A stretch of 64,000 bases of DNA from Candidatus Eisenbergiella merdavium (GTDB taxonomy: Bacteria; Bacillota; Clostridia; Lachnospirales; Lachnospiraceae): contig DWWS01000036.1 in assembly GCA_019119595.1 (NCBI GenBank), forward strand, positions 18,571 through 82,570, written 5' to 3'. Both the position numbers and the translations under genes were made by a program. The notes below the pieces were generated by a model. The model saw only the letters and a program-made list of their open reading frames with translations. It was not told the origin of the DNA and ran no database searches. Positions 41,498-49,867 of this stretch are shown piece by piece (position 1 is the first letter of the stretch; every line of letters begins with the position of its first letter).

Positions 41498-42130
41498 TCA
41501 ACTGGAATAGGACTCCAGGAAATCGTAAAGCTCTTCCTCGCTTCCCACATATTTAAAATTCAGAAGCTCCCGCACCAGCTCGTCGGAAAGGCTCTGAACC
41601 GGAATCCCCGTGGACATGAAGCGGGTCCTTTTATCGGCCTCATAGACCACCACATAATTGTTTTCCACCGCCAGATAGAATTCCTCCGGCCTGGTGCTGC
41701 TCTCGTAATTTTTCCGGATCACCACCTCCTGCGCCGAAAACCGCTCCACATACATGGACAAAAAGCCCCTGCTCTGGTCCTCCAGCGACGGAGACGCTTC
41801 ATAGATCTCGCAGGCATCAACGAACTGCTCCCGGTTCATTCCGATGTACTGCTCCGGCAGCGGCTCCTCCTGACGCGTCCGGCTGGAATCGGCAAGGTCA
41901 AACCGCTCCACCACATACCGGGTATCCGCCGTGATCACCTGCTCCTGGCTGCCCGCCGCCTGAACCGGGACATCGTTTTCCGCCTCCTGCCCCGCGCCTG
42001 CCTCCTCCTGCCTGACGTACTGCCGGTTGGGATAGAAAAATTCCTGCACCCCAAGCCCCGCAAAAAGTCCAAGGGCAAGCATGCACGCCGGATAAATGAA
42101 ATAAATGCTGATTTTCTTCCAAAGACGCAT
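41498..42130 (-). CDS. Membrane-anchored protein with BofC-like C-terminus
   Basis: 210 residues from the ATG at 42130 with AGGAGG upstream. A basic start and one membrane helix (about 7-30) lead to an extracellular linker rich in Glu and Gln, then a C-terminal region (about 140-205) with EEFYLAVENNYVVVYE and a terminal ELLNFKYVGSEEELYDFLES. This resembles the C-terminal domain of BofC, the forespore protein that restrains sigma-K processing, but I am not certain. The adjacent SpoVB-type flippase and yqfC/yqfD favour a sporulation link. Confidence 0.6.
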   Translation of the reverse strand: MRLWKKISIYFIYPACMLALGLFAGLGVQEFFYPNRQYVRQEEAGAGQEAENDVPVQAAGSQEQVITADTRYVVERFDLADSSRTRQEEPLPEQYIGMNREQFVDACEIYEASPSLEDQSRGFLSMYVERFSAQEVVIRKNYESSTRPEEFYLAVENNYVVVYEADKRTRFMSTGIPVQSLSDELVRELLNFKYVGSEEELYDFLESYSS

Positions 42131-42210
42131 CAGAAACCTCCTGTTTCTTCGTTCCTTTTTCAAAAGTATCAGCATTATTCCAACGGTTTATTCAAAAAAG
42201 CCTTCAGCCC

Positions 42211-43956
42211 CTACAGAAACCGGAAAAGCCTTCCCACCGCAATAAACACGCCGCCTCCGGGTATGCTTTTCAGCTCCCGCTGCGTCATCGCGCGCATGGA
42301 AAGCATCAGTAAAACATATATGACAAGCCCGGCCGCAAAGCAGAGCAGGCAAAGAAGCCCCTGACTCATCACAGCCGCAAGAAAACGGTTCATCAGATAA
42401 ACGACCAGGCCCATGACCGCACTGGAAATAAGCGGAATCCCGATCGCTCTCCCCCAGTCTCCTTTCAGGGAAAGCGTGCGGAGCACACAGAGCATGCCCA
42501 GGATCACAAAGGCTGCGTAAAGGCCCGTCACCGCATAAACCACCCCTTCCACGCCGCATTTCAGGCCGTTCAGAAAAGCGAACATCAGGATGATATGCAA
42601 AAGCAGGGAAATGCCGGCGCTTCCAAGCAGCAGCCGCTGCCGTTCCAGTCCCTGAAGGACACAGGAAATCCCCACAGCCAGCGCCTGAAGGACCATGGCG
42701 GCGCTGCCGATGCGAAGAAGGCCCGCCGCCGTCGCCATCTCCCCCGCCGTAAAGAGGGCTGGCACCAGATTGTCCGCCGTCACGGCCAGATACACCGCCA
42801 GAGGAAGAGATACCGAAAACGACAGCTTCAGCATGAAAAACGCCTTTTCCTTCGCCCGTCCCATATTCATTCCCGAGACGGAGGCGGACAGAGACGGGAT
42901 CAGGCCGGTGCAGGCTGCTGCCGCCAGCATAACGGGGATACCGGACAGGATCCGGTATTTTCCCGTATAGATCCCCCATTGCGCGACCGAAGACGAGCCG
43001 GCCGGCATGAGCTGCAGAAACAGGATCTGGTCCAGGATATAGCTTCCCTGCATGGCGAAGCCGGTCAGGACGACAGGAAGCGCCGCGCCTGCGATCAGGC
43101 GGCCGATCCTCCGGTAATCCTCCGTCCCCTTTCCCGCGTCCTTTCTCTCCCTTCGCCGGAAGCTTCCCTGAAACAGGAAATAGAGCAGGGCAAGAAACAG
43201 GAGGGAGATCAGACCTCCAAGCCAGAAGGCAAAAACTGCGCCCGCAGCTCCAAAGGCCTGCTCATAGTCTGGCTGGAACAAAAGGGCTCCCACCTTTTTC
43301 CCGTAATCTCCCATACCGGACACAAGGGTGAACATCAGAAGAAGCCCGGCAAGCTCCTCCACAAACCGGGAAATCGCCGTGGGAACCATGCTTCCCATCC
43401 CCTGAAAGTAGCCGCGCAGGGCACCCAGCAGAGAGCTGATGAAAACGGCAGGGGCCATACTGCGCATCACTACCGCCGCCGTTTTCGTCTGAAACAGCCC
43501 GGCGGAAAGGACACCTGCCGAAAGCAGCATGGCCGCGGTTCCCGCGATCCCGAGCACAGCCGTGTACAAAAGAGCCGCGTTCCAGACCCTTCTCGTATTC
43601 CTGTACTGTCCCTTTGCATACCTGGCCGCCGTCATTCTGGCGACAACTGCCTGCATGGCGTAGCCGCAGAGCAAAAAGAAAAACAGCCAGGTATCGTAGG
43701 CCATTCCGAAATAAGCGTTCCCGTTGTCCCCGATCCGGTTGGTCAGTGGAATTCTTTTATAAACGGCAAGCGCGCCCGCAAAAAAGGCGAGGCCGGTCAA
43801 CAGGCCGTTCCCCCGGCGTCCGCCTTCGCCGCGCACGCCCGCAGTCCGGACATTCTCAGCGCGGGGGGCCCTCCGGCGCGCGCTTTCCCGGCGAAGGGCC
43901 CCGCCCGCCGGTCCTGTTTTTCTGTTCTGTCGAATCGTTCCTGTATTCCCTCTCAT
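42211..43956 (-). CDS. Lipid/oligosaccharide flippase, SpoVB/MurJ-like
   Basis: 581 residues with about fourteen membrane helices, the MOP-superfamily pattern of polysaccharide and lipid II flippases (YKRIPLTNRIGDNGNAYFG near residue 66; LLGALRGYFQGMGSMVPTA near 180). SpoVB is the closest match by layout. The first 48 residues are an unusual Arg/Gly-rich extension; a TTG near residue 53 with GGGGGA upstream is an alternative start. Downstream lies the BofC-like gene and upstream ybeY. Substrate is inferred. Confidence 0.85.
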   Translation of the reverse strand: MRGNTGTIRQNRKTGPAGGALRRESARRRAPRAENVRTAGVRGEGGRRGNGLLTGLAFFAGALAVYKRIPLTNRIGDNGNAYFGMAYDTWLFFFLLCGYAMQAVVARMTAARYAKGQYRNTRRVWNAALLYTAVLGIAGTAAMLLSAGVLSAGLFQTKTAAVVMRSMAPAVFISSLLGALRGYFQGMGSMVPTAISRFVEELAGLLLMFTLVSGMGDYGKKVGALLFQPDYEQAFGAAGAVFAFWLGGLISLLFLALLYFLFQGSFRRRERKDAGKGTEDYRRIGRLIAGAALPVVLTGFAMQGSYILDQILFLQLMPAGSSSVAQWGIYTGKYRILSGIPVMLAAAACTGLIPSLSASVSGMNMGRAKEKAFFMLKLSFSVSLPLAVYLAVTADNLVPALFTAGEMATAAGLLRIGSAAMVLQALAVGISCVLQGLERQRLLLGSAGISLLLHIILMFAFLNGLKCGVEGVVYAVTGLYAAFVILGMLCVLRTLSLKGDWGRAIGIPLISSAVMGLVVYLMNRFLAAVMSQGLLCLLCFAAGLVIYVLLMLSMRAMTQRELKSIPGGGVFIAVGRLFRFL

Positions 43957-43991
43957 GTATCTTTCCCGGTGCCAGAGGCACTCCCCTGTTC

Positions 43992-44501
43992 TTAATCACT
44001 GATCTGTCTTGTAATATTCAGCCCTTCCAGGACTTTTTCCTGCCTGTCCTCCATCTCGGCGGCTTCTCCGGGCTCCATGTGGTCATAGCCGCACAGATGC
44101 AGCATGCTGTGCGCAACGAGGAAGGCAAATTCCCGTTTCTGGCTGTGTCCGTAGGCCTCCGCCTGCCCTCTGACGCGATCGCAGGAAATGATGATATCTC
44201 CCAGGATCAGCTCTCCGCTGTCAGGCTGGAAGCAGTCCGCCTCTGACTGCTCCGCAGCGGAAAAATCCGCCGGACGCTCGAAGGGCACATTAGGAAAGGA
44301 CAGCACATCCGTCGCGCTGTCGATCCCTCTGTATTCTCTGTTGTAAACCCGGATTCCCTCGTCGTCCGTGATCAGAACATTGATCTCTGTCTCATAGGGA
44401 CATTCCTCCGCGTCAAGGACCGCCTCCGCAACCCGGGAAGCCACCTCGAGCGGATCGAAGGGAAATTCCGTATGAATTTCATTTTCCACAAAAATCGTCA
44501 T
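43992..44501 (-). CDS. ybeY: Endoribonuclease YbeY (rRNA maturation)
   Basis: 169 residues. The zinc motif HSMLHLCGYDH near residue 130 and TDVLSFPN near 64 identify YbeY, needed for 16S rRNA 3' maturation and ribosome quality control. It overlaps phoH by four bases (ATGA), so translation is coupled. An acidic insert (about 75-95) extends it slightly beyond the usual 150-160 residues. Confidence 0.95.
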   Translation of the reverse strand: MTIFVENEIHTEFPFDPLEVASRVAEAVLDAEECPYETEINVLITDDEGIRVYNREYRGIDSATDVLSFPNVPFERPADFSAAEQSEADCFQPDSGELILGDIIISCDRVRGQAEAYGHSQKREFAFLVAHSMLHLCGYDHMEPGEAAEMEDRQEKVLEGLNITRQISD

Positions 44502-45538
44502 TTCACGTTTCTCCCCTGCCGTTTCCTGCCGGCAAACCGCGCCCGCTGATCCGCATCCTGTCTTTCCGGACGGGCCGCGGCCTCTTTTCTTTCGTAGCTC
44601 TCATAAGCCTTTACAATCTTCTGTACCAGAGGGTGTCTCACCACGTCTCTGCTGGTCAGGCTGCAGAAGGCGATGCCCTCGATCTTCTGCAGCACCTTCA
44701 CCGCCACGTCAAGGCCGGAGCGGGTTCCCGGCATCAGGTCCTTCTGGGAGGCGTCTCCCGTAACGATCACCTTGGAGCCGAAGCCGATCCTGGTCAGAAA
44801 CATCTTCATCTGCGCCGGCGTGGTGTTCTGGGCCTCATCCAGGATAATATAGGCGTTGTCCAGCGTGCGGCCGCGCATATAGGCAAGCGGCGCCACCTCG
44901 ATCAGCCCCTTTTCCATGTTTTTCGCAAAGCTCTCCGCTCCCATGATCTGATAAAGAGCGTCGTAAAGCGGTCGAAGGTAAGGATCCACCTTGCTCTGCA
45001 GGTCGCCGGGAAGGAAGCCCAGCTTCTCTCCGGCCTCGATGGCGGGACGGGTCAGGATGATCCTCTCCACCTCGTTATTCTTAAACGCCGTGATCGCCAT
45101 AGCCATGGCAAGATAGGTTTTTCCCGTTCCCGCCGGCCCCATACCGAACACGATCATATTGTCCCTAATTGCGTCCACATACTGCTTTTGTCCCAGGGTT
45201 TTGGGCTTGATGGGCTTACCGCTCACCGTGTGGCAGATCAGATCGCCATCGATTTCCAGAAGTGCGTCCGTGTTGTTTTCCATGCTCATCTCTATCGCGT
45301 ATTCCACATTCTGTTCCTGGATGTGGTTTCCCCTTTCCGACAGCTCCTGCAGCCGCTCCAGCACGTCCGCGGCCTGCTCCGCATGCCGCTTCAGCCCCCG
45401 GATCCGGACGATACCGTTCCGGTCAACGATCGAAACCTGCAGGATCTTCTCAATTCTTTTCAAATGCTTATCATAGTCGCCGAACACATTCAGGGTATGC
45501 GCTGCGTCCAGCTCGATCTGCTTCTCATACTGCTCCAT
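44498..45538 (-). CDS. phoH: PhoH family ATPase
   Basis: 346 residues. An N-terminal KH-like region (about 20-75) precedes the ATPase with Walker A GPAGTGKTYLA near residue 137 and Walker B YIILDEAQNTTPAQM near 235. PhoH-like proteins couple ATP hydrolysis to RNA work, and its tie to ybeY suggests rRNA metabolism. The C-terminal 25 residues are Arg-rich. It is 19 bp after yqfD and overlaps ybeY. Confidence 0.94.
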   Translation of the reverse strand: MEQYEKQIELDAAHTLNVFGDYDKHLKRIEKILQVSIVDRNGIVRIRGLKRHAEQAADVLERLQELSERGNHIQEQNVEYAIEMSMENNTDALLEIDGDLICHTVSGKPIKPKTLGQKQYVDAIRDNMIVFGMGPAGTGKTYLAMAMAITAFKNNEVERIILTRPAIEAGEKLGFLPGDLQSKVDPYLRPLYDALYQIMGAESFAKNMEKGLIEVAPLAYMRGRTLDNAYIILDEAQNTTPAQMKMFLTRIGFGSKVIVTGDASQKDLMPGTRSGLDVAVKVLQKIEGIAFCSLTSRDVVRHPLVQKIVKAYESYERKEAAARPERQDADQRARFAGRKRQGRNVK

Positions 45539-45557
45539 GGATTGACTGCTCCCGTCT

Positions 45558-46799
45558 TTATGTTTCCTCTCCGGCGGACGGCTCCGTCTGCTGGCCGGAA
45601 AGCGGGCGCGGCTGCCCGGTTTTTCCTTCTACCTCAAGCACCGCGTTCAGGACGGCCGAACCGCCGACTGTATTCATTGTAACATTTTTTTGCATGATTT
45701 GAACCCCCAAATCATATAAACCTTCGATTTTTTTCTCAAGCCGCTCCTTCAGGATTTCCTCCGCCTGCTCCCTGCGGTAAACCGCCTCCACATCAAAGTA
45801 TTCCCGCTTTATCTCAAAACCATAGTAAAAAGGCAGATAAATCTGCCCCAGCACCTTCACCTGCCTGGTATCCATCACGGTATCGTATTTCAGGAAACGG
45901 CAGTCTCCCAGACGGAACACCTTCTGCCTTCCTCCCATGGAGAGGAAAAAATCCTTCTCCTCTCTCCCCGTATAATTTTTATATTCATAATTCAGCGCCA
46001 GCTTTTCCTCAAAGGTCACCTGATAGGCGATCACCACATCCGCATCCGCGTGGCAGTACTGATATTCCTTCACACTCCCGTCGTCCGCCGGGACGGGAAC
46101 AGCCCCGGAAACAAGAACGTCTCCCTTTTTTACCTCCATTCCCGCCGTCACCTGCGGAACACCCTGCCTGGTGAGTATGGAAACCACCGTTCCGTCCTGT
46201 GTCGCCAGAAGATCGCTTCCCGGATAGCCTTTCAGCGCTTCCGATGCTTCCTCCTCCGTCATGACCAGATCATTTTCGCGGACGCTCACCACCAGCCTCG
46301 TTCCGTCAATGGTCACGGAGGTCCAGGTGATCCCGTCGAAGGTCTCCCGCAGACCCTCCTCAAGCCGTTCGATATCAATGTCGCTTCTCGCCGTCCCATA
46401 CTCCACACCATTGGCCGTCAGAAAATCCATGAGCATATCGTCGGTAACCGAACGGTTCCCTTCGAAATCGATGGCCCAGATAAAACGGGACATGACGATC
46501 AGAAAAGCGAGACAGGCAGGGAGCCCCATGACAAAAACCTTCCGCTTGCGCATCCTGCGCAGCAGAAAAGGAAGGCCGCACCGCTCCAGTACACTGACCC
46601 GCGTTCCCGTCTTTCTCACCACCGGGCGCAGCCGGAAAAAGCCGGAGAGACTGATATACATCAGGTAGTCCTCCTCGCGGCGCGTAATATCCCACAAAAG
46701 GATGCCCCGGCTGCCGCACAGATTCATAAAACGCTCCGGAGAATAGCCCCATACTCTGATCCTCAGATAGCCCTGCAGATACCGGAAAAACTCCTTCAT
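45558..46799 (-). CDS. yqfD: Sporulation protein YqfD
   Basis: 413 residues. A cytoplasmic N-terminal domain (GYSPERFMNLCGSRGILLW near residue 18), one membrane helix (about 88-108) and an extracytoplasmic domain (FEGNRSVTDDMLMDFL onward) match YqfD, a stage-IV-type sporulation protein under sigma-E in B. subtilis. GGAGG precedes the ATG. Its pairing with yqfC and phoH is the conserved Firmicute order and is the main evidence that this organism sporulates. Confidence 0.9.
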   Translation of the reverse strand: MKEFFRYLQGYLRIRVWGYSPERFMNLCGSRGILLWDITRREEDYLMYISLSGFFRLRPVVRKTGTRVSVLERCGLPFLLRRMRKRKVFVMGLPACLAFLIVMSRFIWAIDFEGNRSVTDDMLMDFLTANGVEYGTARSDIDIERLEEGLRETFDGITWTSVTIDGTRLVVSVRENDLVMTEEEASEALKGYPGSDLLATQDGTVVSILTRQGVPQVTAGMEVKKGDVLVSGAVPVPADDGSVKEYQYCHADADVVIAYQVTFEEKLALNYEYKNYTGREEKDFFLSMGGRQKVFRLGDCRFLKYDTVMDTRQVKVLGQIYLPFYYGFEIKREYFDVEAVYRREQAEEILKERLEKKIEGLYDLGVQIMQKNVTMNTVGGSAVLNAVLEVEGKTGQPRPLSGQQTEPSAGEET

Positions 46800-46817
46800 G
46801 CCGCTCCCTCCGTCCGG

Positions 46818-47201
46818 TCACAGGTAGCTGACGCACCTGATATCCCCAATGATCTTCATGTCCTCATTGGTATAATAATCGATGACCAGTCCGCAGCCGC
46901 AGATGGATATCTGTCCGGTTTTGGCCTGCAGGATGATGGACTTGGGCGTATATTCGATGATACCCTTATAGTTTTCCACCCAAAGCTCATGGCTTCCCGT
47001 CATGGTGAGGATGGAGGCGCCCAAAAGCATATCCTTGGGAAGCTTCAGCGATTCCGCGAGCATCTCCTTCCTGCCGAACACGGCTCCCCTTTCCTCATCG
47101 CTCCCGCCTCCCGTCTCTGTTCCGGTGGCATACCCTCTTCGCCGCCCTTTTCCGGCGGACGGCAATATCCTGTTTTTCTTTTTTCCGCCATTTCTTTTCA
47201 T
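46818..47201 (-). CDS. yqfC: YabP/YqfC-family sporulation protein
   Basis: 127 residues from the ATG at 47201. The conserved part (about 47-127) holds LKLPKDMLLGASILTMTG and VENYKGIIEYTPKSIILQAK, the YqfC/YabP pattern. The start is uncertain: ATG at 47201 has GGAG only one base away, while an internal ATG at 47063 (the residue before LAESLKLPKD) gives 81 residues, nearer the family norm, with AGGAAGGAG just before it. The basic Gly/Arg-rich N-terminus may thus be untranslated. Confidence 0.82.
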   Translation of the reverse strand: MKRNGGKKKNRILPSAGKGRRRGYATGTETGGGSDEERGAVFGRKEMLAESLKLPKDMLLGASILTMTGSHELWVENYKGIIEYTPKSIILQAKTGQISICGCGLVIDYYTNEDMKIIGDIRCVSYL

Positions 47202-47326
47202 GCTCCAGTATATGACCGACCGGGCATGACCCATGCAAGGAGAAAAGCTTTTAGCCTGGTTCCTCTACTGTTTTAACATGTATCTCCGCTTTTTTCGTTC
47301 GGCCCGGTCTGCCCGATGCCGTAAAA

Positions 47327-48253
47327 TCATCTCAGCCGTTTGCTGAAATACAGATTCAGCTCATCATCGTTTTCAACCTGTCCGTAAGCCTCTGCCGGAG
47401 CGTTGTGATACCATACCCCAGAGCCGTCCGGAATATATCCGCGCCTGCAGTACATCCTCTGGGCGCTTCCGTAGCCGTCGTGCAGCCCAACTGCCAGATA
47501 GACCGTATCCGCGAACATACCCGCGATCCGTTCCGCGCAGTCCATCAGCGCGGAGCCGATCCCCCGGCAACGGTATTTCTCCAGCACGCCGAAATCCACG
47601 ATCTCACACCAGCCGCGTCCTCCAAAGGGCCCCCACGGAGCGTCGGGATATACGTTGATATACCCGGCTGTTTTTCCGTCATATTCCGCCACCATGCTGA
47701 TCGACCTGTGCGCCGCATGGTCAGCGATCCTTTTATAATATTTATCCTCTGTCTGATTTACCCAGCCCTGGGCCACCTCCTGTTCGCAGATCACCCGGGG
47801 ATCCGGCTCTCTGATCGGACGGATTCGTATTTTCCCCCATTCGTAATACACCGCATCCTCTTTCCAGAAATCGGCCAGTCCGCCGTCCGGCCGCTCCTCA
47901 CCCTCTGCCGCCGGAGCGGTAAGCTCAACGTGATTTCCCTCGCTGTCCACGAATTCCGCCACCCAATTGCTTCCGATCCGTGTCAGAGGGAAGCAGACCG
48001 TAAGCCCGGACAGCTTCTGCTCCAGCGTCTTCCGGTCTTCTACCTCAATGCTTGGCAGACAGCTGCTCCCGAATATGTGCTCCTCTCCCGCCTTCTGAAA
48101 GGCGAACAGGCCAAGCCGGAAGCCGTTTATCTCAAATACGCTGTAAATTTCATCCCTTTTCAGGACCGGCCTTTCCAGAACCTTCTCATAAAAAGCAATG
48201 GCCCTGTCCATATCCGTAACACAAAGATACAGCGATCTGATCTGCATTTTCAT
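47327..48253 (-). CDS. VOC (glyoxalase-like) - GNAT fusion protein
   Basis: 308 residues; of three clustered ATGs the one at 48253 is best spaced behind GGAGGGG. Residues about 1-115 form a vicinal-oxygen-chelate domain (IRSLYLCVTDMDRAIAFYEKV is one residue too long to quote; key part VTDMDRAIAFYE) ending in FVDSEGNHVELTAP. Residues about 140-308 form a GNAT acetyltransferase with the acetyl-CoA loop LEKYRCRGIGSALMD. The first half may bind or sequester a small molecule and the second may acetylate one. Such fusions suggest antibiotic or metabolite resistance, but the substrate is unknown. Confidence 0.83.
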   Translation of the reverse strand: MKMQIRSLYLCVTDMDRAIAFYEKVLERPVLKRDEIYSVFEINGFRLGLFAFQKAGEEHIFGSSCLPSIEVEDRKTLEQKLSGLTVCFPLTRIGSNWVAEFVDSEGNHVELTAPAAEGEERPDGGLADFWKEDAVYYEWGKIRIRPIREPDPRVICEQEVAQGWVNQTEDKYYKRIADHAAHRSISMVAEYDGKTAGYINVYPDAPWGPFGGRGWCEIVDFGVLEKYRCRGIGSALMDCAERIAGMFADTVYLAVGLHDGYGSAQRMYCRRGYIPDGSGVWYHNAPAEAYGQVENDDELNLYFSKRLR

Positions 48254-48405
48254 CATCCCCTCCGCTGCTGAAGCGCTCCCGACCATTTTCCGCCGGAGGA
48301 ACTTCAGCTCTTTCTTTTTCATTGAAAAACGAATAACCCGTTTATCAGGCTATCCGTTCATTTATCCATTTGCCACATTATTTTCTTTATCCTGTAAAAG
48401 CCGTC

Positions 48406-48885
48406 CTACTTATGATACGGCTCCCCGTTCATGATACGGAACGCCCGGTATAGCTGCTCCAGAAGGATCACGCGCATGAGCTGGTGGGGGAAGGTCATGT
48501 CGGAAAAGCTGAGTTTCAGATCCGCGTTTTCCAAAAGCTCCTGATCCAGGCCAAGGGAGCCTCCTATGAGAAACTGCACATGACTGACACCGGAAACACC
48601 GAGCTGCTCCAGCCTTGACGCAAAGCCGACAGAATCCAGCTTCTTCCCGTCAATGGCAAGCGCCACATGAAAGGCGTCCTTTGCCAGATATTTCTGCAGA
48701 CGTTCGCCTTCCTTTTTCAGGATCTGCAGGCGCTGCGCCTCGCTTGGCTGATCCGGCGTTTTCTCGTCCGCCGCCTCCAGGATCTCCAGCCTTCCGTAGC
48801 GGGACAGCCGTTTTGCATATTCCGCCACCGCCTCCCGATAAAAGCTCTCCTTGATTTTTCCCACACATAAAACAGAAATCTTCAT
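48406..48885 (-). CDS. rlmH: 23S rRNA pseudouridine-1915 N3-methyltransferase
   Basis: 159 residues from the ATG at 48885. The SPOUT fold is shown by LAIDGKKLDS, the SAM-binding FLIGGSLGLD near residue 105 and LMRVILLEQLYRAFRI near 138, with the terminal PYHK tail. It methylates pseudouridine 1915 in helix 69 of 23S rRNA, close to positions modified by RluD-type enzymes such as the one at 5490. It is separate from its neighbours by about 60-150 bp. Confidence 0.96.
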   Translation of the reverse strand: MKISVLCVGKIKESFYREAVAEYAKRLSRYGRLEILEAADEKTPDQPSEAQRLQILKKEGERLQKYLAKDAFHVALAIDGKKLDSVGFASRLEQLGVSGVSHVQFLIGGSLGLDQELLENADLKLSFSDMTFPHQLMRVILLEQLYRAFRIMNGEPYHK

Positions 48886-48947
48886 TGCCGACCTGCGCTT
48901 CACCATCCGCCAGACAGTTTTAATTTTGCTGAATGCTCCCCATTTCG

Positions 48948-49835
48948 TCAGGCATTCTTTGTTTCATCAAATAATTCCGTATATATCTCATCCACAAGGC
49001 CTTCCAGCCAGCCCTCCTCCAGATTCAAAAAATTCTGAGCGATCAGACCTCCAATCCGTTCCGTCCGCTTAAAATAGCGTTCCTCCTCGGACGCCGGAAG
49101 GTCCCTGATGGATTCGTCAACCGTCTCCGCCGAAAGGTTCTCCCTGCACCAGCGAAGCAGCTCCCGCCTTAAATCGGATTCTTCCCTGGCCTTTTCCTCC
49201 AACCGCCGCGAGGTCTTGAGGGAGGACAGACCGGAGATGAAAAAGACAAGGAACAATGCCCCCATCACCAGGCCCGAAAGAGCGCCGGAAAGCCCGGTCA
49301 GGCGCAGGGGAAGGAGACCCGCCAGGATAAGGGCCAGAAGGACCAGCCCGGCCGCTCCCACAAGGATCAGCATCCAGGCTCCGGAGCGAAAGCTTTCCGC
49401 CTTCTGGGAAGCATCCTCATAGACGCCGGAGCGGGACAGATTCCTTTGAGCCGATCGGGACTCATTTTCCTCCTTCCCGTCTTCCGTTTCCGTCCCCTCT
49501 GGAATTTCTTCCGTTCCGGCCGTTTCCTTCCATTCCTCCGGATGCTCTCTTGCCCACTCCTGCAGGAAAACGTTCCTGTAGCGTCCCGCCCTTGCAAGCT
49601 CCGCTTCCTCCACGGTGACCTGCTTCTCCTCCGGATTTTCCGTATCCTCCAGCCTCACGCTCCGAATCTGATTCGCCATAAGGAAACGGACAAGCTCCTG
49701 CAGCTTCCCCGCTTCCCCCTGCATAAGCACGGCGCGGGAAAGCTCGTCCGCAGAGTCCACCAGCGCGCAGCCGCAGTCCGCACATTGTGTCATTCCTTCC
49801 ACATATTCATTTCTGCATTTCGGACACCATGGCAT
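48948..49835 (-). CDS. Zinc-ribbon membrane protein, function unknown
   Basis: 295 residues from the ATG at 49835 with GGAGG six bases upstream. An N-terminal zinc ribbon (CPKCRNEY...CADCGCALV) is followed by a DUF2007-like region (EAGKLQELVRFLMANQIRSV), an acidic linker, two membrane helices (about 160-210) and a charged cytoplasmic C-terminus. It looks like a small regulator or sensor. It lies 32 bp after nfnB and 62 bp before rlmH, and a second zinc-ribbon membrane protein lies on the other side of the nfn pair. Confidence 0.72.
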   Translation of the reverse strand: MPWCPKCRNEYVEGMTQCADCGCALVDSADELSRAVLMQGEAGKLQELVRFLMANQIRSVRLEDTENPEEKQVTVEEAELARAGRYRNVFLQEWAREHPEEWKETAGTEEIPEGTETEDGKEENESRSAQRNLSRSGVYEDASQKAESFRSGAWMLILVGAAGLVLLALILAGLLPLRLTGLSGALSGLVMGALFLVFFISGLSSLKTSRRLEEKAREESDLRRELLRWCRENLSAETVDESIRDLPASEEERYFKRTERIGGLIAQNFLNLEEGWLEGLVDEIYTELFDETKNA

Positions 49836-49867
49836 ATCCTTCCTCCATTCCGGCTGCGGGATTACCG

